Shown: in pieces, positions 38,073-46,888 of the stretch
Position numbering within the stretch: the stretch's first letter is position 1
How the letters are laid out: each line of letters opens with the position of its first letter
Assembly: GCA_902621205.1 (NCBI GenBank)
Contig: CACNLH010000010.1
Span: 1-52,260 of the forward strand
DNA: 52,260 bases
DNA from: an uncultured Alphaproteobacteria bacterium
Lineage (GTDB): Bacteria; Pseudomonadota; Alphaproteobacteria; HIMB59
Direction: 5' to 3'
The notes under the pieces: generated by a model
What the model saw: only the letters and a program-made list of their open reading frames with translations
Told to the model about the DNA's origin: nothing
Databases searched by the model: none
Program-made: the position numbers and the translations under genes

Positions 38073-38715
38073 AAAATTATCTAATAATAAATTCTTTAAG
38101 ATTATTTTTGTTAATTTAATTTATCTGTCATTATCACTTATAAAAAAAACAAGCAATTGGTCAGGTGTAAATGAAGAAGTCATAGAAAAACAATTACAAG
38201 ATAATAAATCAATCATTGTACTTATTTGGCATAACCAACTTATGGGTTCTACATTTAGTTGGAAATTTAAACCAAAATTAAGACCTGTTGCAACATCTCA
38301 TAGAGATGGCCAAATAAGTACTTTAGTTCAAAGAAAATTTGGTTTAGATCCTCTTTTACGAGAAAAAGATAAACCGACCGCTCTAATCAAAGAAATCACT
38401 TTAGCCGTACAAAAAGGAGAGTGCATTTATATCACACCAGACGCACCGCATGGACCACCATATGAAATTAACACCAATATATACAAATTAGCTAAAAAGT
38501 TTGACTTAAAGATCGCACTACTAACTTTTAAAACCAATCGTTTTTTTCGTCTTAATAATTGGGATAAATTAAAAATACCATTACCTTTCAGTAAAGGTAT
38601 TTTTTTTTGGGGTGAAGAAATAATAAACCCAAGTAAGTTCGATGAAAATTCTTTTAATACATACATTATAGACAATTTGAATAAAAATTTAAAAATAATT
38701 GATGCTCATTTTTAG
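38065..38715 (+). CDS. DUF374 lysophospholipid acyltransferase family protein
   Basis: A 216-residue protein of the DUF374 group of the LPLAT superfamily. Characteristic stretches are IWHNQLMGSTF near 54-64, TSHRDGQISTLV with Ser78-His79-Arg80-Asp81-Gly82, and ITPDAPHGPPYE near 123-134. A hydrophobic N-terminal segment (12-26) may anchor it in the inner membrane. DUF374 genes commonly lie between msbA and waaA in alphaproteobacteria; an acyl-transfer step in envelope lipid synthesis is inferred. It overlaps msbA by 8 and waaA by 14 bases. Confidence 0.88.
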   Translation: MLKKLSNNKFFKIIFVNLIYLSLSLIKKTSNWSGVNEEVIEKQLQDNKSIIVLIWHNQLMGSTFSWKFKPKLRPVATSHRDGQISTLVQRKFGLDPLLREKDKPTALIKEITLAVQKGECIYITPDAPHGPPYEINTNIYKLAKKFDLKIALLTFKTNRFFRLNNWDKLKIPLPFSKGIFFWGEEIINPSKFDENSFNTYIIDNLNKNLKIIDAHF

Positions 38716-39862
38716 CTATAGATTATTACAACTTGTGTTTTTTCCAGTGATTTTATTCATTGGTTTAATTAGAATATTCAATAAAAGAGAAAATTTTCTT
38801 TCATATAAACAAAAAATATTCGCAAACCAAGATTACACACAAATTAGACAAAGAGATCTTTTAATTCATTTTGCCAGCATAGGCGAATTAAATTCTATTA
38901 AATTCTTAGTTGATAGGCTCAATAATAAAAAAATTGTTTTATCATGTTCTACATTGTCATCTTTTGAATTGTCAAAAAAATTGTATCCCAACCTTATTTG
39001 TATATTTCTTCCTTTAGATTTTTTTTGGAATGTAAATATTTTTATGTCAAAAACAAATTTTAAAAAAATTTTATGGATTGACTCAGAAATTTGGCCTAAT
39101 TGGCTAATGATGTCAAAAAAGAAAAATTTAAAAAATATTTTAGTTAATGGCAGAGTATCGGATACAAGTTTTGTCAGATGGTCAAAATATCCAAATTTAA
39201 GTAAGATAATTGGAGAACAATACGATTTAATTTTTGCACAAAGTAAAAAGGATCAAGTGAACATAAATAATTTATTTGGTAAAAAAGTTTATTTTTTTGG
39301 GAACTTAAAATTTAATATTAATCCAAATATACCAGACTCAAAAAAAAAGATCGTTTGTTTTGCAAGTATTCACTTAAATGAATATGATAAAGTTATAAAT
39401 ATAATAAAAAGATTAAATTTAAGTGAAATATTTGAAATAATTATAATACCGCGTCATATTCAATTCTCTAATAATTTAAGTCAAAAAATTATTTCTGAAA
39501 ATTTAGAAAAAATTACAGTGCATAATAAATTTGGGGATATTATGTCAATTTTTGAGCGCTCAAAAATAGTATTTATGGGTGGTTCTTTAATTAAACATGG
39601 CGGACAGAATCCTCTGGAACCTATTTCAAGAGGTTGCTTTGTGCTTTCAGGACATTTTAATGAAAATTTTGAGGAAATTTATCTAGATCTCGAAAAACTT
39701 AGCCTTTGCAAAACAATGAATAGTGATAATTTAAAAGATATAAGTAATGAAATTAACAGACAAATAGAAGAAGACTTTCATCATGTTAAGGAAATTGAAG
39801 ATTTTATTAATAATAATAAAAATAGTTTAATAAATATTACTGAGATGATTGATAAATGTTAA
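38702..39862 (+). CDS. waaA: 3-deoxy-D-manno-octulosonate (Kdo) transferase
   Basis: Adds Kdo to lipid IVA at the inner membrane. ATG 38702 gives an N-terminal membrane anchor (about 8-24), then IHFASIGE with the catalytic Glu62, the WIDSEIWPNWL motif near 120-130, and a GT-B C-terminal part with FGNLKFN and FMGGSLIKHGGQNPLEP (split: MGGSLIKHGG, QNPLEP). At 386 residues it is slightly short of the usual 420. Overlaps lpxK by 7 bases. Confidence 0.93.
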   Translation: MLIFSYRLLQLVFFPVILFIGLIRIFNKRENFLSYKQKIFANQDYTQIRQRDLLIHFASIGELNSIKFLVDRLNNKKIVLSCSTLSSFELSKKLYPNLICIFLPLDFFWNVNIFMSKTNFKKILWIDSEIWPNWLMMSKKKNLKNILVNGRVSDTSFVRWSKYPNLSKIIGEQYDLIFAQSKKDQVNINNLFGKKVYFFGNLKFNINPNIPDSKKKIVCFASIHLNEYDKVINIIKRLNLSEIFEIIIIPRHIQFSNNLSQKIISENLEKITVHNKFGDIMSIFERSKIVFMGGSLIKHGGQNPLEPISRGCFVLSGHFNENFEEIYLDLEKLSLCKTMNSDNLKDISNEINRQIEEDFHHVKEIEDFINNNKNSLINITEMIDKC

Positions 39863-40821
39863 AAGCTCCAAAATTTTGGTATAAAAAAACAATTTCTTTA
39901 AATGCACTTCTTCTCTCTCCTTTGTCAATAATTTGGTCAATAGGAAATTTAATCAAAAGAAAAGCATCAAAAGTTCAAAAAATTGACTTACCAGTGATAG
40001 CAGTTGGAAGTGCTATAATTGGCGGTTCAGGAAAAACACCCTCAGTATTGTACATCTGTAGAGAATTAAAGAAGATGGGATATATACCTCATATTATCTC
40101 AAGAGGTTATGGTGGATCTACTACTGTAAATGAAGTTATAAAAGTAAAACCTCATATGGACTTTAATTTTGTAGGAGATGAGGCTTTAATGATGTCAAAT
40201 TATTTTACCACATGGGTTAGTAAAAATAAATTTCACGCAATGATTTCAGCAAAAAAAGATGGTGCGAATATACTTGTGCTAGACGATGCACTTCAATCTT
40301 ACAATATATATAAAAATATATCGATTTATGTTTATGACTCTATCCAATCATTTGGTAATAGACTTTTAGTTCCCTCTGGACCACTAAGAGAGTCAGTAAA
40401 AAATGCAATTGGAAAATCACAAATTTTTTTTTTAATTAACACAGAAGTATGTAATGATTTAAATGATAATCACTTTAAGCATATTCTGAAATATAAAATA
40501 GAAATCAATCCAGAATTTAAAGAAAAAAAGTTAATTGCTTTTGCGGGTCTGGGTTTTAATAAAAAATTTTTTGACCAATTAAAATCTGAAAATTTAAATT
40601 TAGTATTGACAAAAGAGTTTCCTGATCATCATCAATATACTGTCGATGATATATTTTTATTACTTGATCAAGCAAATAAAAATGATGCTTTTTTAATAAC
40701 AACTGAGAAAGATCATGTAAGGATACCTAATGAATTTAAAAGCTCTGTTGGAATAATACATGGAGAAATAGTATCTGATAACAATCTAGGATTTACTAAG
40801 GAAATTGAAAAATATATTTAA
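39856..40821 (+). CDS. lpxK: Tetraacyldisaccharide 4'-kinase
   Basis: Membrane-bound P-loop kinase that adds the 4'-phosphate of lipid A. N-terminal hydrophobic helix (about 13-33), the P-loop GSAIIGGSGKT at 51-61, ISRGYGG near 80-86, and LDDALQSYN (catalytic Asp pair) follow. At 321 residues it is the usual length. Part of the waaA-lpxK-lpxL overlap run. Confidence 0.94.
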   Translation: MLKAPKFWYKKTISLNALLLSPLSIIWSIGNLIKRKASKVQKIDLPVIAVGSAIIGGSGKTPSVLYICRELKKMGYIPHIISRGYGGSTTVNEVIKVKPHMDFNFVGDEALMMSNYFTTWVSKNKFHAMISAKKDGANILVLDDALQSYNIYKNISIYVYDSIQSFGNRLLVPSGPLRESVKNAIGKSQIFFLINTEVCNDLNDNHFKHILKYKIEINPEFKEKKLIAFAGLGFNKKFFDQLKSENLNLVLTKEFPDHHQYTVDDIFLLLDQANKNDAFLITTEKDHVRIPNEFKSSVGIIHGEIVSDNNLGFTKEIEKYI

Positions 40822-41668
40822 AGTTCTTAAAAATTATATTGAGTTTGTAATTTTTATTATACTTAAAAATATATTAGGATTATTTAGTTTTAATTTTGCC
40901 TCATACGTTGGAGGAACTTTAGTTGGTTTTTTTGGGAAATTTACAAAATACGAGCAAATTATAAAAAATAATATGAAAGTATTGAACCTTAATGATGAAA
41001 AGAGTTCAAGATTAACAAAGGAAAATTTAAAAGAGACAGGTAAAGTTTTTTTTGAATTTTTTAACTTAAATAAATTTGATTGGAAAAATATAGATTTTGA
41101 TAATATCCATATCATGGACGAGATAAAATCTCACAAAAGTCCTAAAATCTTTATATCTGCGCACATTGGGAACTGGGAGCTAACAAGAAATTTTATTTTA
41201 CGTCATGGTTTCACATTACATTCAGTTTATAGACACGCAAATAATGAGAAGATCGATAACTATATTCAGAAAAATAGAAAGAAAAATAATGCTTTTTTTT
41301 ATAAAAAAGGCTCTGAGAGTGCTAAATCCATGATTAAAGCTCTTAAACAAAATGAGGACTTAGCTCTTCTAATTGATCAAAGAGATAGTAGTGGTTTAGA
41401 AATAGATTTTTTTGGAGAGAAAGCGCTTGCGACAGACGGTTTTGCTAATTTAGCAATCAAATACAAAACAATGATATGTCCAGTATACTCCATCAGAAAT
41501 CAAAATAATACATTTAAAATTATTTTTGAAAAACCTTTACGTTATGATGAATATAAAAATTATGACGTAAAAGGCCTAGTTGAAATGATTCACAAAAAAT
41601 ATTTTGAAAAATGGATTACAAACTCACCATCACAATGGCTATGGGTGCATAAGAGATGGAAATTATAA
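40805..41668 (+). CDS. lpxL: Lipid A late acyltransferase (LpxL/HtrB type)
   Basis: Adds a secondary acyl chain to Kdo-lipid A. N-terminal membrane segment (about 11-44), then the HX4E-type catalytic motif His120-IGNW-Glu125, and IDQRDSSGLEIDFFG followed by the TDGFANLAIK segment. C-terminal WITNSPSQWLWVHKRWK is the family end. At 287 residues. Start is TTG 40805, 17 bases inside lpxK; the choice of LpxL over LpxM or P-acyltransferase homologues is by context. Confidence 0.87.
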   Translation: MKNIFKVLKNYIEFVIFIILKNILGLFSFNFASYVGGTLVGFFGKFTKYEQIIKNNMKVLNLNDEKSSRLTKENLKETGKVFFEFFNLNKFDWKNIDFDNIHIMDEIKSHKSPKIFISAHIGNWELTRNFILRHGFTLHSVYRHANNEKIDNYIQKNRKKNNAFFYKKGSESAKSMIKALKQNEDLALLIDQRDSSGLEIDFFGEKALATDGFANLAIKYKTMICPVYSIRNQNNTFKIIFEKPLRYDEYKNYDVKGLVEMIHKKYFEKWITNSPSQWLWVHKRWKL

Positions 41669-43000
41669 TTTTTTTTTGACACTAATTACTCCATCTTTCA
41701 AAGTAACATCAAAATTATTTAATTTTTTTAAAGTTTGTATACTTTTAATAAGTTGATTTTCTGATTTCAATATTGCATACCCTTTTTTTAAGTTTTTTTC
41801 TATAGAAGAGGTATTAAGTATCTTATTTAGTAAATATAATTTTTGAGAAAAAATCTTGAATTTATTTGAAATTAAAGTTTTGTTATTATTGTTTATATAT
41901 CCAATCTTGCTTTGTATTTCTAATATTTTTTGTTTTGGACTATTTTCTTGTAATCTGATCAATATATCATTAAAGAAATTTGATTTATCGTAAAAGGAAT
42001 TATTAACTATCTTTAAATTCTCACTATTTATTTTACTTAATTTGTACTCAACTTCTTTAATTGAATTTGAAAAATAATTTACAGAATTTTTGAATTTTAA
42101 TAATAGTTGTTCTATTGATAAATATTTTTGTTCGATAGATTGATTTAGTTTTAACTGAAAATCCTGAATTTGATTAAATAAATGATTTTTATCGGGAACT
42201 GCAATTTCAGCTGCCGCAGTAGGTGTTGGTGCACGCAAATCTGATACATAATCCAATAAGGTATAGTCAGTTTCATGACCAATAGCTGAAATATTAGGAA
42301 TCTTTAATTTAAAAACTCTTTTTATTAAATCGGGTTCGTTAAAAGGCATTAACTCTTCCAAAGAACCTCCACCTCTGGCAAATATGATTAAATCTGGCTT
42401 AAAAAATTCTTTTGTGTCATGATTTTCAATAAGATCTAAAAAATCTATAATTTCAATATGAGAATTTTTACCTTGAACAGAAATAGGGAAAACCTTTATT
42501 TGAGTAACTGGAAATCTATCGGAAATTCTATGAATTATATCATGAATCACTGAACCAGAGGATGATGTTAACACACCAATAGATTTTGGATACTGAGGTA
42601 ATTTTTTTTTCTTATCATCATCAAACAAGCCCAGCAAAGATAATTCTTTTTTCCTGTCTTCAATAAGCTTTAATATTGATCCTATGCCACTATACTCAAC
42701 CTGATCAATAATGAGTTGGTAAACAGATCTTCCAAATTTTGAATAAGATGTTATCCTACCATAAAAACTGTATTCAGTTCCCTCTTCAATTTGAACTTGC
42801 AAATTTTCATAGGTTCCTTTCCAGCATATGCAAGATATGACCTCATCGTTTTCTTTAATTGAAAAATATACATGTCCAGAACTAGCTATAGTTATTGATC
42901 CTGTCTCTCCAACTAACTTTAAATAAGAATAGTTTTCCTCCAATAAGTCTTTTATTGACTTATTCAGTTGTGATACAGTGTACTCAGGAATATTATTCAC
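41663..43000 (-). CDS. xseA: Exonuclease VII large subunit
   Basis: Single-strand DNA exonuclease subunit. I start it at GTG 43000, giving MNNIPEYTVSQL and 445 residues, the usual XseA length; the open frame continues to 43147 but the extra residues are antisense to purD and lack similarity. The N-terminal OB domain (about 10-105, VGETGSITIASSGHVYFSIK region), the catalytic core with ARGGGSLEELMPFNEP and LRAPTPTAAAE, and a coiled-coil tail are visible. xseB is not in the window. The stop shares TTATAA with lpxL. Confidence 0.92.
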   Translation of the reverse strand: MNNIPEYTVSQLNKSIKDLLEENYSYLKLVGETGSITIASSGHVYFSIKENDEVISCICWKGTYENLQVQIEEGTEYSFYGRITSYSKFGRSVYQLIIDQVEYSGIGSILKLIEDRKKELSLLGLFDDDKKKKLPQYPKSIGVLTSSSGSVIHDIIHRISDRFPVTQIKVFPISVQGKNSHIEIIDFLDLIENHDTKEFFKPDLIIFARGGGSLEELMPFNEPDLIKRVFKLKIPNISAIGHETDYTLLDYVSDLRAPTPTAAAEIAVPDKNHLFNQIQDFQLKLNQSIEQKYLSIEQLLLKFKNSVNYFSNSIKEVEYKLSKINSENLKIVNNSFYDKSNFFNDILIRLQENSPKQKILEIQSKIGYINNNNKTLISNKFKIFSQKLYLLNKILNTSSIEKNLKKGYAILKSENQLIKSIQTLKKLNNFDVTLKDGVISVKKKL

Positions 43001-43030
43001 AAAATAAATATACTTTATTATGTTATATAA

Positions 43031-44293
43031 ATGAATGTCATAGTTGTAGGATCTGGTGCCCGAGAACATGCTTTGTGTAGAATTCTTCACAAGTCCTATC
43101 TTTGTGAAAAAGTATTTTGTTTTCCTGGAAATTATGGAATTAGTCAAATTGCGGAGTGTAAAGATATCTCAACCAAAGAGGATATCGTTAAGGAATGTAT
43201 AAAAATTAATCCAGACCTCGTTGTTGTAGGTCCGGAAAACTATTTATCAGAAAATCTTGCGGGAGAACTTAGAAATAAGGGTTTAAATGTTTTTGGGCCT
43301 GACTCTGAAGGCGCAAAACTTGAATCTTCCAAGGAGTTCATGAAAGAATTTTGTCAAACTAAAAATATCCCAACTGCAAAGTCTCAAACTTTTGTTGATT
43401 TTGATGAGGCAAAAGACTATCTCGAGAGTTTTAATGGGCCCATAGTTGTAAAATACGATGGATTAGCTGCTGGTAAAGGAGTATTTGTATGCACAAATAC
43501 AAATGAAGCAATAGAGGCTTGTGAAAGGATATTTATAAAAAAAGAATTTAATCAAGAAAACAATAAAGTTGTTATTGAAGAATTCATTGAGGGAAAAGAA
43601 TTGAGTTTTTTTACAATTACTGATGGTAATGAATATTTAAATATTGGTTCCGCCCAAGACTATAAAAGAGTTGGAAATAATGATACTGGACCTAATACTG
43701 GAGGAATGGGTACTATCAGCCCTGCCCCTATTTTAGATAATAATCTAGATATGATAATTCAGGATCAAATAGTAAAAAAAACTATAGATGGTTTAAAGCA
43801 CGACAAAATAGCGTTTCAAGGTGTTATATTTTTTGGGATAATCGTCAATGAGCACAATCAACCATATTTATTAGAGTACAATACTAGATTTGGAGATCCT
43901 GAAATTCAAAGTATTTCTATTAGGATAAAGTCAGATTTTTTATCTTTACTTCATTCAACTGCAACAAAAAATTTAAAATATGCTAATATTGAATTGTTTG
44001 AAAATAAAAAATCAATTTGTTTAATTTTAGCAACGAAAGGATATCCAGGGAATTATCCTAAAAATACTGAAATCAGAAATTTAAGTGAATTAAAAAATAA
44101 TGATGAATTTTATATTTTTCATGCGGCAACTAAATTAATTAATAACAAAGTCTTTTCTAATGGAGGTAGAGTTCTATCGATCGTTGTACGTGGAGATAAT
44201 TATCTTGAATGTAGAAATAAAGTATATGAAATAGCAGATATTATAGACTGGCCTGAAAAATATTACAGATCTGATATTGGTGCTAATGTTTAG
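43031..44293 (+). CDS. purD: Phosphoribosylamine-glycine ligase
   Basis: ATP-grasp enzyme of purine synthesis. MNVIVVGSGAREHAL at the N-terminus, KYDGLAAGKGVFV near 142-154, the GGMGTISPAP motif near 226-235 and LLEYNTRFGDPEIQ near 282-295 are all present. At 420 residues it is full length. It stands alone between xseA (divergent) and tadA (convergent, 11-base overlap), and draws on PRPP via prs only metabolically. Confidence 0.96.
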   Translation: MNVIVVGSGAREHALCRILHKSYLCEKVFCFPGNYGISQIAECKDISTKEDIVKECIKINPDLVVVGPENYLSENLAGELRNKGLNVFGPDSEGAKLESSKEFMKEFCQTKNIPTAKSQTFVDFDEAKDYLESFNGPIVVKYDGLAAGKGVFVCTNTNEAIEACERIFIKKEFNQENNKVVIEEFIEGKELSFFTITDGNEYLNIGSAQDYKRVGNNDTGPNTGGMGTISPAPILDNNLDMIIQDQIVKKTIDGLKHDKIAFQGVIFFGIIVNEHNQPYLLEYNTRFGDPEIQSISIRIKSDFLSLLHSTATKNLKYANIELFENKKSICLILATKGYPGNYPKNTEIRNLSELKNNDEFYIFHAATKLINNKVFSNGGRVLSIVVRGDNYLECRNKVYEIADIIDWPEKYYRSDIGANV

Positions 44294-44708
44294 TTCTTTT
44301 ATTTTTAAAAAATTTTTTTATTAAATTTTCTTCATTATTTTTAATTAATTTATACTTTACCTTAGATATAGTTTTTCTACTGGGATTTTCATTTTTAAAT
44401 AAATAATAAACCTCAGATAATCTTGAGGATTTTATGACCTCTTTGCACATATGACATGGTTCTAAATAAGATATCATTATAAGACCATCTAATCTCTTCT
44501 GATTTAATTTTTTACATGCCTTTCTTATACATAAAATCTCTGCATGTGCTGTTGGATCATTTGATGCAATTTCTTGATTGAAAGATCTAGCAATAATTCT
44601 CTCATCGATCGGGTCCACTATTACGGATGCTATAGGAATCTCACCTTTTTCCATAGCTAATTTACATTGCCTAAGTACAATACGTATAAAATTTGTTAGG
44701 TTGTTCAT
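44283..44708 (-). CDS. tadA: tRNA adenosine(34) deaminase / cytidine-deaminase-fold protein
   Basis: Deaminates the wobble adenosine of tRNA-Arg. From ATG 44708 it has 141 residues with the zinc/catalytic motif His55-Ala-Glu57 (DPTAHAEILCIRKA) and Pro84-Cys85-His-Met-Cys88 (EPCHMCKEVI). The N-terminal ALEKGEIPIASVIV-like segment is present. A guanine deaminase-like role cannot be excluded because the C-terminal part is divergent and Lys-rich. Its ATG is one base from the GTG of the divergent amidotransferase. Confidence 0.8.
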   Translation of the reverse strand: MNNLTNFIRIVLRQCKLAMEKGEIPIASVIVDPIDERIIARSFNQEIASNDPTAHAEILCIRKACKKLNQKRLDGLIMISYLEPCHMCKEVIKSSRLSEVYYLFKNENPSRKTISKVKYKLIKNNEENLIKKFFKNKRTKH

Positions 44709-44709
44709 T

Positions 44710-45417
44710 GTGAATAGATCCCCAGTCATAGGTATTACAACTGATTATAAGGAAAAAGAAAACACATATTCTAAGTATCCTTGGTTTGCTTTAAGACGCC
44801 ATTATTCAGACTGTTTACATGAGTTTGGATGTACACCAATTATACTGCCTATAACAGAAACTATAGAAAATATAGATTTTTTAGATGGCTTACTCATCTC
44901 TGGGGGGGACTTTGATATTGATCCAAAATATTACGGAGAAAATATACAGTCAGATAAAATTCAAATCATTAAAGATAGGACTAAATTTGAATTTAAAATA
45001 TTAGAAAAATATTTTCCCCTTAATAGACCTATTTTGGGAATATGTGGAGGTTGCCAACTTCTAAATGTATTTTTTGGTGGTAGTTTAAACCAAGATATTG
45101 AGTCATTTATTGAACACGAACAACCCAATCCAAGAGATGAGACTAGTCATGAGATAGTTTTAAATGATACATCTAATCTAAAGATATTTAAAAATAGTCA
45201 AAAAATTTTCGTTAATAGTGCTCATCATCAAGGTATTAAAAAAATTGGTCAAAATTTAATAGTAGATGCTATTGCGCCTGATAATCTAATTGAAGCATTT
45301 CATCACAATCAACATCCATTATGTATAGGTGTTCAATGGCATCCTGAATTTTTAATAACAGAGTTTGATAAAAGTATAATAAAGCTGTTTACAGATCATG
45401 CAAAAAATAACATTTAG
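44710..45417 (+). CDS. Class I glutamine amidotransferase / C26 hydrolase (PuuD-like)
   Basis: Gamma-glutamyl hydrolase-type protein, 235 residues from GTG 44710. The nucleophile elbow is GICGGCQLLN with Cys112, and the dyad partners are His211 and Glu213 in GVQWHPEF; the oxyanion strand LLISGGDFDIDP is near 61-72. Family members cleave gamma-glutamyl bonds (e.g. gamma-glutamyl-GABA in polyamine breakdown), but no other polyamine gene is nearby, so the substrate is open. The frame is open for 44 codons further upstream, antisense to tadA, without similarity. Confidence 0.85.
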   Translation: MNRSPVIGITTDYKEKENTYSKYPWFALRRHYSDCLHEFGCTPIILPITETIENIDFLDGLLISGGDFDIDPKYYGENIQSDKIQIIKDRTKFEFKILEKYFPLNRPILGICGGCQLLNVFFGGSLNQDIESFIEHEQPNPRDETSHEIVLNDTSNLKIFKNSQKIFVNSAHHQGIKKIGQNLIVDAIAPDNLIEAFHHNQHPLCIGVQWHPEFLITEFDKSIIKLFTDHAKNNI

Positions 45418-46090
45418 TAAAAAACTATCTATTCAATTTAAAATTTCGAGAAACCAAGCAGAAAATTTAATTAAAAATAAAAAAGTTACTTTAAATGGCA
45501 ATATTGAAACAAGACCGTTTATATCAGTAACTGATAAAGATATTTTTGATATTGAAAAACTTAAATCAAATAAACTTAATATAATACTATTTCATAAACC
45601 GCGAGGTTGTATCACTTCCAAAAAAGATGAGAAAGATAGAAAAATTGTTTATGACTTTCTACCTAGGAAATATCACCAGTATCACTATATTGGTAGATTA
45701 GATTACAATTCTGAGGGTTTATTACTATTTACAAAAGAGACCTCTTATAAAAGATATATGGAACTTCCTAAATCAAATATTAAAAGATCTTATCTTGTTA
45801 ATGTAATGGGTGCCATTAATCAAAATAAGCTTAAATCAATGAATAAAAAAATCTATGGAAAAGAAATTTATAAAAAGCCTAATGTAAAACTAGTTCACTC
45901 TAATCTAAACAAACATGTACTGAGATTTAATCTCACTGAGGGAAAAAATAGAGAAATTAGAAATATTTGTGCATTATTTAATTTAAAAGTAGAAAAGCTA
46001 AAAAGGATATCTTACGGTCGTTTCCTATTAAAATCTATAACCTATGGTGATTACAAAGAAATGGAGGTTAATGAGAGTTATCAGCGGTAA
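45398..46090 (+). CDS. RsuA/RluB-family rRNA pseudouridine synthase
   Basis: Converts uridine to pseudouridine in rRNA. An N-terminal S4-like RNA-binding part (about 1-52, SRNQAENLIKNKKVTLNG) precedes the catalytic domain with FHKPRGCITS near 65-74 and catalytic Asp102 in GRLDYNSEGLLLFT. The C-terminal EGKNREIRNICALF is the usual end motif. At 230 residues it could be RluB, RluE/F or RsuA; the S4 domain argues for RluB/RluF/RsuA. It overlaps the amidotransferase by 20 bases and rsmD by 20. Confidence 0.88.
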   Translation: MQKITFSKKLSIQFKISRNQAENLIKNKKVTLNGNIETRPFISVTDKDIFDIEKLKSNKLNIILFHKPRGCITSKKDEKDRKIVYDFLPRKYHQYHYIGRLDYNSEGLLLFTKETSYKRYMELPKSNIKRSYLVNVMGAINQNKLKSMNKKIYGKEIYKKPNVKLVHSNLNKHVLRFNLTEGKNREIRNICALFNLKVEKLKRISYGRFLLKSITYGDYKEMEVNESYQR

Positions 46091-46598
46091 ATACAAGGGC
46101 CGGAAAATACTAGTTGAGTCTAAAAGTAATTACAGACCAACCTTAACAAGAATTAGAGAGGATATATTTAATTTATTATCACATAGTAATGATCTGAATA
46201 TAAACCTTAATGAGGTAATTTTATGTGATTTGTTTGCAGGAACAGGTTCAATTGGTATAGAAGCGCTATCTAGGGGTGTTAAAAAAGTAATATTTAACGA
46301 TATCGAGAAAAAACATACTAATAAAATTGAAGAGTTTTTAAATAAAATTAATGAGGTGAATTATGAAATAACTAATTTTGATCCTTATGAACAAAAAATA
46401 AATATTCTAAATAACTGCAATATAATCTATATAGATCCTCCATATGATCATAGTTTTGAATTAATTCAAAAAAAAATATTAATTAATATTAAATCAAATA
46501 TCTTAGTCATATTGGAAAGCTCAAATTTAATTGATATAAAAAATCTAATATTAATGAAAAAATACAAAAATAAAAATTTATTTTTTTTTAGAGCTTAA
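46071..46598 (+). CDS. rsmD: 16S rRNA (guanine-966-N2)-methyltransferase
   Basis: Rossmann-fold rRNA methyltransferase. ATG 46071 is preceded by GGAGG (46063-46067) and starts MRVISGKYKGRKI, the family N-terminus. The SAM loop is DLFAGTGSIGIEALSRG near 53-69 and the catalytic motif IYIDPPYDH near 128. At 175 residues it is standard. The pair RluB-RsmD is a common neighbour set. Stop shares TTAA with the convergent membrane protein. Confidence 0.93.
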   Translation: MRVISGKYKGRKILVESKSNYRPTLTRIREDIFNLLSHSNDLNINLNEVILCDLFAGTGSIGIEALSRGVKKVIFNDIEKKHTNKIEEFLNKINEVNYEITNFDPYEQKINILNNCNIIYIDPPYDHSFELIQKKILINIKSNILVILESSNLIDIKNLILMKKYKNKNLFFFRA

Positions 46599-46888
46599 TA
46601 AAATTTAAAATAATTAATAAATTTGATAAAAAATTTTTTAAAATATCTAAATTCTCCAAATACAAAAGCAAAACCAATTAGTACAAACTGATATATAGGA
46701 AAAATTAATATTAATCTAATTAACCAATAGAAAAACTTATTTGAGATAAAGTTTTCAATTGACATAAATTGTAGTAATGGTTCAGATATAAAAACAGAAA
46801 GAGATCCAGCCAATCCAAAAATAAAAAAAATTTTTAATAAATGAAGTTTTGAATTAGCACCAAAAAATATAATTAAATTATTTATCAT
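46595..46888 (-). CDS. Small membrane protein, DUF6787-like
   Basis: A 97-residue protein with three hydrophobic stretches (about 17-37, 52-66 and 67-80). The FGLAGSLSVFISEPLL segment and the C-terminal FPIYQFVLIGFAFVFGEFRYF pattern (here as two parts: PIYQFVLIGF, FGEFRYFKKF) resemble DUF6787-type membrane proteins; the match is from memory and weak. Function unknown. It starts with no gap after pgi (stop and start adjacent), so the two are probably one transcript. Confidence 0.6.
   Translation of the reverse strand: MINNLIIFFGANSKLHLLKIFFIFGLAGSLSVFISEPLLQFMSIENFISNKFFYWLIRLILIFPIYQFVLIGFAFVFGEFRYFKKFFIKFINYFKFY

Noticed and set aside
43001-43147. Longer XseA reaching 43147
   Set aside because: The extension is antisense to the conserved start of purD; the GTG at 43000 gives the usual XseA N-terminus and length.
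44578-44709. Amidotransferase start at 44578
   Set aside because: The added 44 residues are antisense to tadA's zinc-site region and unlike the family, which starts near the SPVIGIT segment.
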